DNA of 34,020 nt, from assembly GCA_029850565.1 (NCBI GenBank), contig JARCRR010000124.1, positions 1 to 34,020 on the forward strand. Reading direction: 5' to 3'. The DNA is from Gallionella sp. Lineage in GTDB: Bacteria > Pseudomonadota > Gammaproteobacteria > Burkholderiales > Gallionellaceae. This document shows positions 21,262 through 30,291 of this stretch, one piece after another. The position numbers were made by a program, and so were the translations under genes. A model generated the notes under the pieces. That model was not told where the DNA came from and did no database searches. It worked only from the letters and a program-made list of their open reading frames with translations. Position 1 is the stretch's first letter, and each line of letters starts with the position of its first letter.

Positions 21262-21561
21262 ATGAAAATTTTAGACGATTTTGCCAAGTTAATTAGTTCG
21301 AGGAACGAAAAAACCTTTGAAGGGTTGCCAAGTTGGATTCTGGGGGTTCTTGGTGCATTAGCGTTCCTATGCTTTTCCTATTTTGGACTTATGTACAGCG
21401 ATGTTGTCCCAGATTTCATCAAAGAAATAAACACGATCGGTATTAATCTGACTGCGCTTAAAATCGCTTTTGTTCTTGCAATATATTCATTTCCAACTTG
21501 GTGGTTCGGGTGCGTTGCTGCTAGGTGCCACACGGTGTTGTATGAGCGCTGGTTCAAATGA
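21262..21561 (+). CDS. Hypothetical small membrane protein (two predicted TM segments)
   Basis: 99 aa with WILGVLGALAFLCFSYFGLMY and ALKIAFVLAIYSFPTWWFGCVAA hydrophobic segments; locally A/T-rich. Confidence 0.55.
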   Translation: MKILDDFAKLISSRNEKTFEGLPSWILGVLGALAFLCFSYFGLMYSDVVPDFIKEINTIGINLTALKIAFVLAIYSFPTWWFGCVAARCHTVLYERWFK

Positions 21562-21574
21562 TTAAAGGAGCCTT

Positions 21575-21620
21575 GCTCGAATTAATTTCGTAGCCAAAGG
21601 GGTCGAGCTCGAATTAATTT
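21575..21620 (+). repeat. Direct repeat pair GCTCGAATTAATTT (21575-21588 and 21607-21620)
   Basis: Two exact 14-nt copies 32 nt apart in the non-coding gap before the gamma-carbonic anhydrase gene. Confidence 0.8.
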
Positions 21621-21641
21621 TCCCGCCTCTAAAATAATCAC

Positions 21642-22181
21642 ATGCCACTATCCAACTATCTCAGCACTTCCCCCACCCTAGGCGACCGCGTCTATCTGCA
21701 CCCCTCCTGCCAGGTCATCGGTGAGGTGAAGATCGGCGACGACAGTTCTGTGTGGTGCAACACGGTGTTGCGCGGTGATGTGAACCGCATCGAGATCGGG
21801 CGCGGCTCTAACGTGCAAGACTTGACCATGGGCCATGTGTCGCACAAGACGGCGGAGAAGCCCGATGGTTCGCCGCTGATCATCGGCGACTATGTGACGG
21901 TGGGGCATTCGGTCATTTTGCACGGCTGCCGTATCGGCAACGACTGTCTCATCGGTATGGGCTCCATCATCATGGACGATGTGGTGATCCCAGACCGCGT
22001 GATGATAGGTGCGGGCAGCCTGATCTCGCCGGGCAAGACGCTGGAGAGCGGCATGCTCTACATGGGCCGCCCGGCCAAGGCGGTGCGTGCGCTGACGGAT
22101 GAGGAGATGGGCTATCTGCGTTACTCCGCCGAGCATTACATGCGGGTGAAGGACAATTATCTGAAAGGCACGGTGAAATGA
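21642..22181 (+). CDS. Gamma-carbonic anhydrase-like hexapeptide-repeat protein
   Basis: Left-handed beta-helix repeats: VYLHPSCQVIGEVKIGDDSSVWCNTVLRGDVNRIEIGRGSNVQDLTMGHV...VTVGHSVILHGCRIGNDCLIGMGSIIMDD. Confidence 0.95.
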   Translation: MPLSNYLSTSPTLGDRVYLHPSCQVIGEVKIGDDSSVWCNTVLRGDVNRIEIGRGSNVQDLTMGHVSHKTAEKPDGSPLIIGDYVTVGHSVILHGCRIGNDCLIGMGSIIMDDVVIPDRVMIGAGSLISPGKTLESGMLYMGRPAKAVRALTDEEMGYLRYSAEHYMRVKDNYLKGTVK

Positions 22182-22546
22182 CGATGTTCGGCAACGACAT
22201 CATGTTGCATGACGGGCAGGAACTTGAGCTTCAGATCGAGCGTACTTGCATCGCGCTCGGCCTCGATTGCAAAGACGATTACCAAGTGCGCCTCTTCGCA
22301 CGTGACGTGTTGCAGAATATCGCGGCACTGAGAAAAGCAGCGCACGAGGGGGATATGCAAGCACGCAGCAAAGTCGAGCTATACGGCCTGGCGATGCTGA
22401 TGCACAAGACCAATGCGGCGACCTTCGGCTCGAACTATCTGAACCAGTTCGCCAAGGTGACCGAACATCAATCCGCTTGGGCGGCCGTTGCGCAGGCTTT
22501 GTGGAAAGAGCTGGAAGCGCGCAACCCGGACAGCATTGAACCGTAG
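22178..22546 (+). CDS. Hypothetical protein
   Basis: 122 aa; 4-nt overlap with the upstream gene and closely followed by the DUF2288 gene, suggesting an operon. Confidence 0.75.
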   Translation: MTMFGNDIMLHDGQELELQIERTCIALGLDCKDDYQVRLFARDVLQNIAALRKAAHEGDMQARSKVELYGLAMLMHKTNAATFGSNYLNQFAKVTEHQSAWAAVAQALWKELEARNPDSIEP

Positions 22547-22556
22547 GAAACGAAGC

Positions 22557-22871
22557 ATGAAACAACCGACCCTGGAAGACATCGACCGCGCTCAGGTGAA
22601 CATGGAGACCTCACAGATCGGCTGGCGCGAGTTGCAACCCTATTTCGCGCGCGGCGCAACGGTCGCCGTGAAAGCGGAACTCGATCTGGTCGAGGTCGCG
22701 TACCAGATATCTCGTGACAACAAGGCGCAAGTGGCACAGTGGCTGGAGTCGGGGCAGATAGGCCGCGTCACCGACGAGCAGGCATTGGCCTGGTACGAGG
22801 CCGATGCGCTGGTATGGGCAGTGGTGGCACGACCCTATGTATTGGTGCAAGACAAGAACCGCGATCAGTAG
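22557..22871 (+). CDS. DUF2288-family protein
   Basis: MKQPTLEDIDRAQVNMETSQIGWRELQPYFARGATVAVKAELDLVEVAYQISRDNKAQVAQWLESGQI matches the family pattern. Confidence 0.82.
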   Translation: MKQPTLEDIDRAQVNMETSQIGWRELQPYFARGATVAVKAELDLVEVAYQISRDNKAQVAQWLESGQIGRVTDEQALAWYEADALVWAVVARPYVLVQDKNRDQ

Positions 22872-23883
22872 CATCGTCTCTTCCTCTTTGCCTATTTGTC
22901 GTCAGCAGAGGGCAGGTTGGCTGTTGATCGCCGTCCTGTTTTCGATGCCGGTGTATGCGGAAGAAGCTCCGCCCGAGACCTTGGGCGCAGTGCCTCCTGC
23001 ACCCCTCATCCCCCTGCCCTCGCTCGATACGATGGATGCACCGCGCGATTATCTTTCAGGACAGTTCACGGGATTGATCGGCAAGGTCGACCGGTTCTTC
23101 GGCGATGACCGCCACTATCAGGAAAGCAACGCAAGCGTGCTGCAGCTCGACATCACGCGAGTGACAGGCTACAACGGGGACGGCATGTATGTGCTATCGG
23201 GCAGGGCAAAACTCGATCTGCCCAACACCGAAGAGAGATTGCATCTGACGATCGAAAGCGATCCGGATCAGAACTTCTCCACCGACCAATCGCGCACTCA
23301 GCAACAATCGACCCAACGCAGCACGATACAAAGCATCGCAGCCGCCCTGCGCTTCGAGCAGACCGGCAATGAACGCTGGCACTTCAGTACAGATGCGGGG
23401 TTGAAATTCCAAGGGTTGGAAACGACGCCGTTCGCGCGGGTACGCGGCAGTGTGGGCGAGGTCTTCGGTTTGTGGCACGCAAAAGCGGCCGAGACTGTGT
23501 TTTGGTTCAACACCGTCGGAACAGGAGAAACGACCCAGTTCGACTTGGAAAGACTCATCAGCGAACCGTTACTGTTCCGTGCCACCAGCAGTGCCACTTG
23601 GCTGCATGAGAAACAGAACTTCGATCTGCGCCAAGACCTCTCGCTCTTCCACACCTGGGACGAACGCACCGCGTTGCTCTATCAGGCCAGCGCATTCGGC
23701 ATCAGCAAACCCCATACACATGTCACTGACTATGTGCTGTTGCTGTCGTACCGCTATCGCCTGCATCGTGACTGGCTGTTCTTCGAGCTCGATCCGCAAC
23801 TGCATTTCCCCGCTGAAAGGCGGTTCCGCACCAGTCAAGCATTGGTGATGCGACTGGAGATGCTGTTCGACGAAACGAACTAG
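22804..23883 (+). CDS. Hypothetical exported protein (possible outer-membrane beta-rich protein); true start probably 22900-22950
   Basis: Hydrophobic LLIAVLFSMPVYAEEA signal-like segment; alternating-polarity segments and aromatic terminal region; longest ORF overlaps DUF2288 so the start is uncertain. Confidence 0.7.
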   Translation: MRWYGQWWHDPMYWCKTRTAISSIVSSSLPICRQQRAGWLLIAVLFSMPVYAEEAPPETLGAVPPAPLIPLPSLDTMDAPRDYLSGQFTGLIGKVDRFFGDDRHYQESNASVLQLDITRVTGYNGDGMYVLSGRAKLDLPNTEERLHLTIESDPDQNFSTDQSRTQQQSTQRSTIQSIAAALRFEQTGNERWHFSTDAGLKFQGLETTPFARVRGSVGEVFGLWHAKAAETVFWFNTVGTGETTQFDLERLISEPLLFRATSSATWLHEKQNFDLRQDLSLFHTWDERTALLYQASAFGISKPHTHVTDYVLLLSYRYRLHRDWLFFELDPQLHFPAERRFRTSQALVMRLEMLFDETN

Positions 23884-23897
23884 CCAGCCCTCCCGCC

Positions 23898-25382
23898 TCA
23901 TTTGACCTTCTTCATCGCCCCTTCGATACGCTCGCATAGCGTCTTCAATATCTTGATGCGGGCGAAGTTCTTGTCGTTGGCCTCGACCAGTGTCCACGGC
24001 GCGATCTCGGTGCTGGTCCTGTCCACCATGTCGCACACGGCATGTTCGTAGTCATCCCACTTTTCGCGGTTGCGCCAATCCTCTTCGGTGATCTTGAAGC
24101 GTTTGAAACCGATCTTTTCGCGCTCTTTGAAACGGCGTAACTGCTCTTCCTTGGTGACGGCGAGCCAGAACTTCAACACCACCGCTCCGCTTTCGCTCAA
24201 TTGCTCTTCGAAGTCGTTGATCTCGCCGTAGGCACGCATCCAATCGGCTTCGCTACAGAATTTCTCCACCCGTTCGACCAGCACACGGCCATACCAGGAG
24301 CGGTCGAAGATGGTAAAGCGGCCGATGCGCGGGATATGCCGCCAGAAGCGCCACAGATAGGGTTGTGCGCGCTCTTCTTCGGTGGGTGCGGCGACCGGAG
24401 TGATGCGGTAATGACGCGCATCCAACGCGCCGGTGATGCGACGGATGGCGCCGCCTTTGCCGCCCGCATCGGAACCTTCGAACACAGCGATGACCGAGAG
24501 ATTCTTGAACTTGGGGTCACGCGTGAGCAAGGCGAGCTTGCCCTGATATTTTTCCAGCTCGCTGTCGAATTTCTTCTTGGCGATCTTTTGCGACATGTCG
24601 AGCTTGTCCAATACGTCGAGCTGGTCGATGGCCGATTGCAGCGGGGCGACAGCCGGTGCCGACTTGGCTGTGTTCGCCAGACGCTTGCGCATCGCGTCCA
24701 GCAGTATCTTGCCAACGGTCAGGCTGCGATAACGCTCATCCGCACCTTCCACCACGATCCAGGGTGCCTCTGCCGTGCTGGTCTCGCGCAGTGCATGTTC
24801 TGAGACCTTGCGGAACTTGTCATACATGCCGAAGCGCTCCCAATCCAGTTTGGTCACGCGCCAACGTGTCTTGGGATCCTTCTCCAATGCCTTGAGGCGT
24901 TTCCTCTGCGCATCTTTGGAGAGATGGAACCAGAACTTGAGTACGAGCGCGCCCTCGTCGGTGAGCATCTTCTCGAAACGGTTGATCTGTTCGATGTGCT
25001 GATTGAGGGTCGCCGCGCTGGTCTTTTTCAGGACACGCTGCACGATAGGTGCGGTGTACCAGGAACCGAAGAACACGCCGATCTTGCCCTTGGGCGGTAA
25101 TGCACGCCAGAAGCGCCACATGGCCGGACGTTCACGCTCTTCATCCGACATCTCGCCCATCGCATTGGCCTGGATGTGGCGTGGATCCATCCATTCGCTG
25201 AGCAGGTTCACCGTCTCGCCTTTGCCCGCACCATCTACCCCGCCCACCAGAATGATGACCGGGAATTTTGCTTTCTGCGCGACGTCGAACTGCGCGTTCA
25301 ACAGATCTTCGCGCAGCTTCGGCACTTCCTTGTCGTAAGTCGCTTTGTCGATCTTGTGTCCGAGTTCGGCTGATTCAAACAT
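23898..25382 (-). CDS. pap: Polyphosphate:AMP phosphotransferase (two fused PPK2 domains)
   Basis: Two Walker-A-like loops GGVDGAGKGE and EGSDAGGKGG; repeated RFWR...P and SWY motifs typical of PPK2 family. Confidence 0.93.
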   Translation of the reverse strand: MFESAELGHKIDKATYDKEVPKLREDLLNAQFDVAQKAKFPVIILVGGVDGAGKGETVNLLSEWMDPRHIQANAMGEMSDEERERPAMWRFWRALPPKGKIGVFFGSWYTAPIVQRVLKKTSAATLNQHIEQINRFEKMLTDEGALVLKFWFHLSKDAQRKRLKALEKDPKTRWRVTKLDWERFGMYDKFRKVSEHALRETSTAEAPWIVVEGADERYRSLTVGKILLDAMRKRLANTAKSAPAVAPLQSAIDQLDVLDKLDMSQKIAKKKFDSELEKYQGKLALLTRDPKFKNLSVIAVFEGSDAGGKGGAIRRITGALDARHYRITPVAAPTEEERAQPYLWRFWRHIPRIGRFTIFDRSWYGRVLVERVEKFCSEADWMRAYGEINDFEEQLSESGAVVLKFWLAVTKEEQLRRFKEREKIGFKRFKITEEDWRNREKWDDYEHAVCDMVDRTSTEIAPWTLVEANDKNFARIKILKTLCERIEGAMKKVK

Positions 25383-25400
25383 GATGTACCCCCCTGTAGA

Positions 25401-25853
25401 TTACAAACCTTCCGGTGCGATGGCCAAGCGTAGATTGGTCTGGTAATCGCCTTCACTGGTGTGCCGACTGAGCCACCACACCGCCCCTTTCTTCACGCTG
25501 AATCCGCTTTTGGAATTCGCCAGCAGCAAAGCGGCGATCTGTCCCAGCGCGGGTTGATGGCCCACGATGAGTACGGTACTGTCCAAGTCGGGCCAACCGA
25601 TGGCATCCAAGATGTCTTGTGCACCGGCACCGGGTGCCAGTCCCTCTTCGGTTTGGAAATGTTTGGTGAGCGCGTGTGCGGTCTGCTGGGTACGTTTGGC
25701 CGGACTGACCAGGATACGTGTGTCTTCGGGGAGGCGGGCGCGTAAGAAGGTTGCCATCTTCTCTGCCTGCTTGTGACCTTTGCCGGTCAATTCGCGTTCC
25801 AGATCGGGTGATCCGTCATGCGCTTCAGCATGTCGCCACAGTATCAATTCCAT
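25401..25853 (-). CDS. sixA: Phosphohistidine phosphatase SixA
   Basis: MELILWRHAEAHDGSPDLERELTGKGHKQAEKMATFL...VGHQPALGQIAALLL, RHG/SixA motifs. Confidence 0.93.
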   Translation of the reverse strand: MELILWRHAEAHDGSPDLERELTGKGHKQAEKMATFLRARLPEDTRILVSPAKRTQQTAHALTKHFQTEEGLAPGAGAQDILDAIGWPDLDSTVLIVGHQPALGQIAALLLANSKSGFSVKKGAVWWLSRHTSEGDYQTNLRLAIAPEGL

Positions 25854-25887
25854 GATCAACACTCCGCGAATATTACTATCGAGGTTG

Positions 25888-25908
25888 CAGGATATACCGT
25901 ATATACTG
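25888..25908. promoter_or_regulatory. 21-bp imperfect palindrome, candidate operator
   Basis: CAGGATATAC-C-GTATATACTG, arms match 9/10; contains TATACT (25902-25907), a possible -10; lies between divergent sixA and the RHH-like gene. Confidence 0.5.
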
Positions 25909-25939
25909 TTTTTGCCACATTCAAATGGAGATGAAGATC

Positions 25940-26302
25940 ATGGCCACCCGAACCGCTCGCACCCCCGCTAAAACGGCACCCGCTCGTAGACCCGCTGCCG
26001 TGAAAGCCGCCACGAAGCCTGCCGCCCCCAAGGTCATCGCGAAGCCGCAAAAAAAACATAAGAAGGACAAGAAGTCCGGCGACAAAGTGAAGGTCGTGCG
26101 CGACAGTTTCACCATGCCGCAAAACGATTATGCACTGATCGCCGCGCTTAAAGAAAAGGCGGTGAGCGGTGGTGTGCATCTGAAGAAGAGCGAGTTGCTC
26201 CGCGCCGGTTTGCGCCTACTCTCCAACTTGACTGCCGCTCAATTGCAGAAAGCGATAGCCGATCTGGAAAAGATCAAGACCGGGCGGCCCAAGAAGGCTT
26301 AA
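25940..26302 (+). CDS. Ribbon-helix-helix-like protein with K/A/P-rich basic N-terminal tail
   Basis: MATRTARTPAKTAPARRPAAVKAATKPAAPKVIAKPQKKHKKDKKSGDK tail, then VKVVRDSFTMPQNDYALIAALKEKAVSGGVHLKKSELLRAGLRLLSNL, beta-alpha-alpha RHH-like pattern; GGAG 9 nt upstream of ATG 25940. Confidence 0.75.
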   Translation: MATRTARTPAKTAPARRPAAVKAATKPAAPKVIAKPQKKHKKDKKSGDKVKVVRDSFTMPQNDYALIAALKEKAVSGGVHLKKSELLRAGLRLLSNLTAAQLQKAIADLEKIKTGRPKKA

Positions 26303-28389
26303 TCCTCTTCCCCTGCGCCGAGCGCCTGCCCCAGCGACTGCATCAGGTCCTGTTGTGCACAGGTCTGCACCCCCCGTCCACTCGTCTTGCGATGCCAGAA
26401 GCCGTTGCAATCCATCTCCCACGCTTGGCAGTTGTCTTTCAGATAGATCTTCAGACCTTCATCCAGCACGCGTTTCTTCAGCTTGCTGTCGATCAGCGGG
26501 AAACAGGCTTCGATACGGCGGAAGAAGTTACGGTCCATCCAGTCGGCGCTGGCCAGATACACGTCATGCTTCATCTCGTTGCGGAAATAAAAGATGCGGG
26601 AATGCTCAAGGAAGCGCCCGATGATGGAGCGCACGCTGATGTTTTCCGACAGTCCGGCGACCCCGGGACGCAGTGCACAAACTCCACGCACGATGAGGTC
26701 TACCTTCACCCCTGCTTGCGACGCCTCGTACAACGCCATGATGGTCTCCGGCTCTAGCAGAGCGTTCATCTTGGCGATGATGTGAGCTCGCTTTCCGGTT
26801 TTCGCGATCTTGGTCTCGTTGCGGATAGCTTCCAATACTTTGCTGTGCAGCGTGAAGGGAGACTGCCACAGATGATGCAGCTTCTTCGCCTTGCCCAAGC
26901 CGGTGAGTTGAACGAACACCTCATTCACATCCGCACACATCTCTTCGTTGCAGGTGAACAGACCGAAGTCGGTATAGAGTTTGGCGGTACGCGGATGGTA
27001 GTTCCCTGTTCCTAGGTGCACGTAACGACGCAGCCTCTTATCCTCACGGCGCACCACCATGAGCATCTTGGCATGGGTCTTGTGTCCGACCACCCCGTAT
27101 ACCACGTGCGCACCGACAGCCTCCAAACGGCCGGCCCAGTTGATGTTGGCCTCCTCGTCGAAACGCGCCAACAATTCCACCACCACGGTGACTTCCTTAC
27201 CGCGCTGCGCCGCCATGATGAGCGCCTCCATCAATTCGGAATCCTCACCGGTGCGATACACCGTTTGTTTGATTGCCACGACATCAGGGTCACTCGCAGC
27301 CTGTTGGATGAATTCGATGACCGGTTTGAACGATTGGTAAGGATGATGCAGCAGCACATCTCCCTTGCGGATCGCCTTGAACATGTCTGCGCCCTTCTTT
27401 TGCAACAAGGCTGGCACGCCGGGTACGAAAGGTTTGAACTTCAAGTCGTCGCGCGGCACCTGGCCGGGGATGCGCATCAGTCGCACCAGATTCACCGGGC
27501 CGTGCACACGAAACAGATCTTCCGGTTTCAGCTCGAACTGGCGCAACAGGAAGTTCGCCAATTCCGGCGGGCAGTTGTCCGCCACTTCCAGACGTACCGC
27601 ATCGCCGAAATGGCGTTGCGGCAATTCGCCTTGCAGGCTCACGCGCAGGTTCTTCACCTCTTCCTCGTCCACGAACAGATCGCTGTTGCGCGTCACGCGG
27701 AATTGATAACAACCCAATACTTCCATGCCCGCAAACAACTCGCCTACGTGGGCGTGGATGATGGATGACAAGAACACGAAGCCGTGCGGGCAGTCCGCGA
27801 TCTCCGGCGGCATCGGGATGGCGCGCGGCAAAACGCGCGGTGCCTGCACGATGGCTTTGGCGGAGTTGCGGCCGAACGCATCCTTGCCCTGCAACTCGAC
27901 GGCGAAGTTCAAGCTCTTGTTCACCACGCGCGGGAACGGATGGGAGGGATCGAGCCCGATGGGCGTCAGTACCGGCATGACTTCGCGCAGGAAGAACTCT
28001 TTCACCCAATCTTGTTGAGCCGCGTTCCAGTGCGTGCGGCGGATGAACTTGATGCCTTGCGCCGCCAGGGCGGGCACCAGCTCTTTGTTGAACAGCTCGT
28101 ATTGCCGGGCAATGAGTTGATGCGTGGGCGCGAACAGGCGCTTGAGGATCTGCGAGGCTTCCAATCCGTCCGGACCCACTGCGATGCCGCCCAGCTTGAT
28201 CTGCTCCTTCAACCCCGCGACGCGTATCTCGAAGAACTCATCCAGATTGCTGCTGACGATACACAGGTAGGTGAGACGCTCCAGCAAAGGCACTTGCGGA
28301 TCTTCCGCTTGTGCCAATACTCGGCGGTTGAACTCCAACAGACCAAGTTCGCGATTGAGGAAATTCTGCGCTGGATAGTTTTTAGCCAA
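26299..28389 (-). CDS. ppk1: Polyphosphate kinase 1
   Basis: MAKNYPAQNFLNRELGLLEFNRRVLAQAEDPQVPLLERLTYLCIVSSNLDEFFEIRVAG...YVHLGTGNYHPRTAKLYTDFGLFT. Confidence 0.98.
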   Translation of the reverse strand: MAKNYPAQNFLNRELGLLEFNRRVLAQAEDPQVPLLERLTYLCIVSSNLDEFFEIRVAGLKEQIKLGGIAVGPDGLEASQILKRLFAPTHQLIARQYELFNKELVPALAAQGIKFIRRTHWNAAQQDWVKEFFLREVMPVLTPIGLDPSHPFPRVVNKSLNFAVELQGKDAFGRNSAKAIVQAPRVLPRAIPMPPEIADCPHGFVFLSSIIHAHVGELFAGMEVLGCYQFRVTRNSDLFVDEEEVKNLRVSLQGELPQRHFGDAVRLEVADNCPPELANFLLRQFELKPEDLFRVHGPVNLVRLMRIPGQVPRDDLKFKPFVPGVPALLQKKGADMFKAIRKGDVLLHHPYQSFKPVIEFIQQAASDPDVVAIKQTVYRTGEDSELMEALIMAAQRGKEVTVVVELLARFDEEANINWAGRLEAVGAHVVYGVVGHKTHAKMLMVVRREDKRLRRYVHLGTGNYHPRTAKLYTDFGLFTCNEEMCADVNEVFVQLTGLGKAKKLHHLWQSPFTLHSKVLEAIRNETKIAKTGKRAHIIAKMNALLEPETIMALYEASQAGVKVDLIVRGVCALRPGVAGLSENISVRSIIGRFLEHSRIFYFRNEMKHDVYLASADWMDRNFFRRIEACFPLIDSKLKKRVLDEGLKIYLKDNCQAWEMDCNGFWHRKTSGRGVQTCAQQDLMQSLGQALGAGEED

Positions 28390-28403
28390 GGATTCTTTTT
28401 GCG

Positions 28404-28676
28404 TTAGTTTTTTGGCGGAACGAAGCCTGTTGGCATCTGTGTTCCCGCACCGAAGAAGTAGTTCTCCATCTGCTGTGCGAGATATTGACGCGCTTTGAGA
28501 TCAGCCAGATTGAGACGATTCTCGTTCACCAGCATGGTTTGGAACTTGATCCAGCCTTGCCACGCTTCTTTCGACACATTCTCGAATATGCGCTGTCCCA
28601 ACGCACCCGGATACATAGGACGATCCAGACCTTCAGCCTCGCGGCCCAATTTTACACACTGCACCATTCTTGCCAT
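28404..28676 (-). CDS. yggX: Oxidative damage protection / Fe(2+)-trafficking protein YggX
   Basis: [76 protein letters not shown]. Confidence 0.97.
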   Translation of the reverse strand: MARMVQCVKLGREAEGLDRPMYPGALGQRIFENVSKEAWQGWIKFQTMLVNENRLNLADLKARQYLAQQMENYFFGAGTQMPTGFVPPKN

Positions 28677-28735
28677 TTTGCTTCTCCACAACAGGTTGAT
28701 GATAAGGGCGGATTGTTACATTCCGATGAACCTCG

Positions 28736-30061
28736 TTACTTGAGATTCTTGACGAACACCTTGGAGCGCCGCTGATAGTTGTACAGCGCTTTCTTTTCTT
28801 TCGGCAACTGGTTCACGTCTGCCTCTTGGAAATCGCGTTCGATGAACCAGTGCGCAGTGCGCGTGGTCAGCACGAATAGCTTCTTCATCTTTTGCGATTT
28901 CGCCAGACTGCTCATGTGATTGAGGATGGCCTCGCCGTATCCCCGATCGCGGCATTGCACATCCACCGCCAGACAAGCCAGCTCTGCTGAAGCTTCGTTG
29001 GGGAACGGATACAGCGCCGCACAACCGACGATGCGATGGTCGTGTTCCAGCACTTCGAAACGCGCGATCTCGCGTTCCAACAGTTCGCGCGAACGCCGCA
29101 CCAAGATACCCTCCTCTTCCAGCGGACGCAGCAACTGGATGATGCCGCCCACGTCTTCGATGGTCGCCGCACGCAGGGTGTTGAGCGTGCTCTCTACCAC
29201 CATGGTGCCGATGCCGTCGTCACTGAACAGTTCCTGCAACAACGCTCCATCAGTGTGACGACTGATAAGGTGGGTACGCGCCACACCGGCTTCGCAGGCG
29301 CGAACCGCGCACGGCAGGAATAATGCGATGTCATCGGGCAGCTTGCTTTTCTTGCTCAAGATGTCCTGCGCTTGCGCGATGGTCAGCTCCTTGGCGAGCT
29401 TACCTTTCTTGTCCTGTACGCCATCGGTGTCCATCATGAACACCAGTTTGTCGGCATCCAATGCGATGGCGGTCGCCGTGGCGATATCCTCCAGGGTGAG
29501 GTTGAACACCTCGCCCGTGGGCGAATAGCCCAGCGGCGACAGCAGCACCACCTCGCCGAATTCCATGCGGTCGCGCAATGCCGCGACATCCACTTTGCGC
29601 ACCGTACCGGTATGTTGCAGGTCGACGCCGTTGATGACGCCTATGGGTTGGGCGGTGATGAAGTTGCCGCCTGCCACACGGATATCGGCGTTCGCCATCG
29701 GCGAGTTCGCCAAGCCCATGGATAGCAGCGCTTCGATCTCGACCCGCGTGCGCCCGACCGCCTCCTTCACGCATTGCATGGTCTCGGCATCGGTCAAGCG
29801 GATACCTTGGTGATAAGTGCCCGCCAAATCATTCTTGGACAGATGCTGCTCGATCTGCGGGCGCGCACCGTGTACCAATACCAAGCGTATGCCCAGTGCG
29901 GCAAGCAGATTGAAATCGTGCGTCAGCTCGACAAACTTGCCGTCCGCCACCACTTCGCCGCCGAACGCGATGACGAAGGTTTTGCCGCGAAAGGCGTTGA
30001 TATAGGGTGCAACGGAGCGGAACCAAGCGACGAAATCCACCGGGGAAGTTACAGCAGGCAT
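28736..30061 (-). CDS. argA: Amino-acid N-acetyltransferase (N-acetylglutamate synthase)
   Basis: Amino-acid kinase fold N-terminus (FVIAFGGEVVADGKFVELTHDFNLLAALGIRLVLVHGARPQIEQHL) fused to a GNAT domain. Confidence 0.96.
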   Translation of the reverse strand: MPAVTSPVDFVAWFRSVAPYINAFRGKTFVIAFGGEVVADGKFVELTHDFNLLAALGIRLVLVHGARPQIEQHLSKNDLAGTYHQGIRLTDAETMQCVKEAVGRTRVEIEALLSMGLANSPMANADIRVAGGNFITAQPIGVINGVDLQHTGTVRKVDVAALRDRMEFGEVVLLSPLGYSPTGEVFNLTLEDIATATAIALDADKLVFMMDTDGVQDKKGKLAKELTIAQAQDILSKKSKLPDDIALFLPCAVRACEAGVARTHLISRHTDGALLQELFSDDGIGTMVVESTLNTLRAATIEDVGGIIQLLRPLEEEGILVRRSRELLEREIARFEVLEHDHRIVGCAALYPFPNEASAELACLAVDVQCRDRGYGEAILNHMSSLAKSQKMKKLFVLTTRTAHWFIERDFQEADVNQLPKEKKALYNYQRRSKVFVKNLK

Positions 30062-30096
30062 GTCATTCCTTTCAGGTTATTGCGCTATCTTACTTG

Positions 30097-30288
30097 CTAT
30101 TCCTCATCAAGCAACTTGCCTGCAATCGCCCAGTTCTCATCCGGTAGCTCATCAAAAGCGATGTAGGTATATGACTTTGGCTTGTGCGCGATGCGCTCCA
30201 AAGTATCGGTGATCTCTTCAGCAATCTTGGCCTTCTGTTCGCGGCTCAATGTCCCGGCGATACGGATATTTACATACGGCATGGTCAC
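30097..30288 (-). CDS. 4-oxalocrotonate tautomerase family protein
   Basis: MTMPYVNIRIAGTLSREQKAKIAEEITDTLERIAHKPKSYTYIAFDELPDENWAIAGKLL; processed Pro1 start context. Confidence 0.92.
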   Translation of the reverse strand: MTMPYVNIRIAGTLSREQKAKIAEEITDTLERIAHKPKSYTYIAFDELPDENWAIAGKLLDEE

Positions 30289-30291
30289 TCC

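Noticed and set aside
25888-25908. LexA (SOS) box
   Set aside because: The palindrome reads CAG...CTG rather than the CTG-N10-CAG arrangement expected for LexA; kept only as a generic palindrome.
27016-27768. 250-aa plus-strand ORF opposite ppk1
   Set aside because: Shadow ORF in a gene with unambiguous PPK1 motifs.
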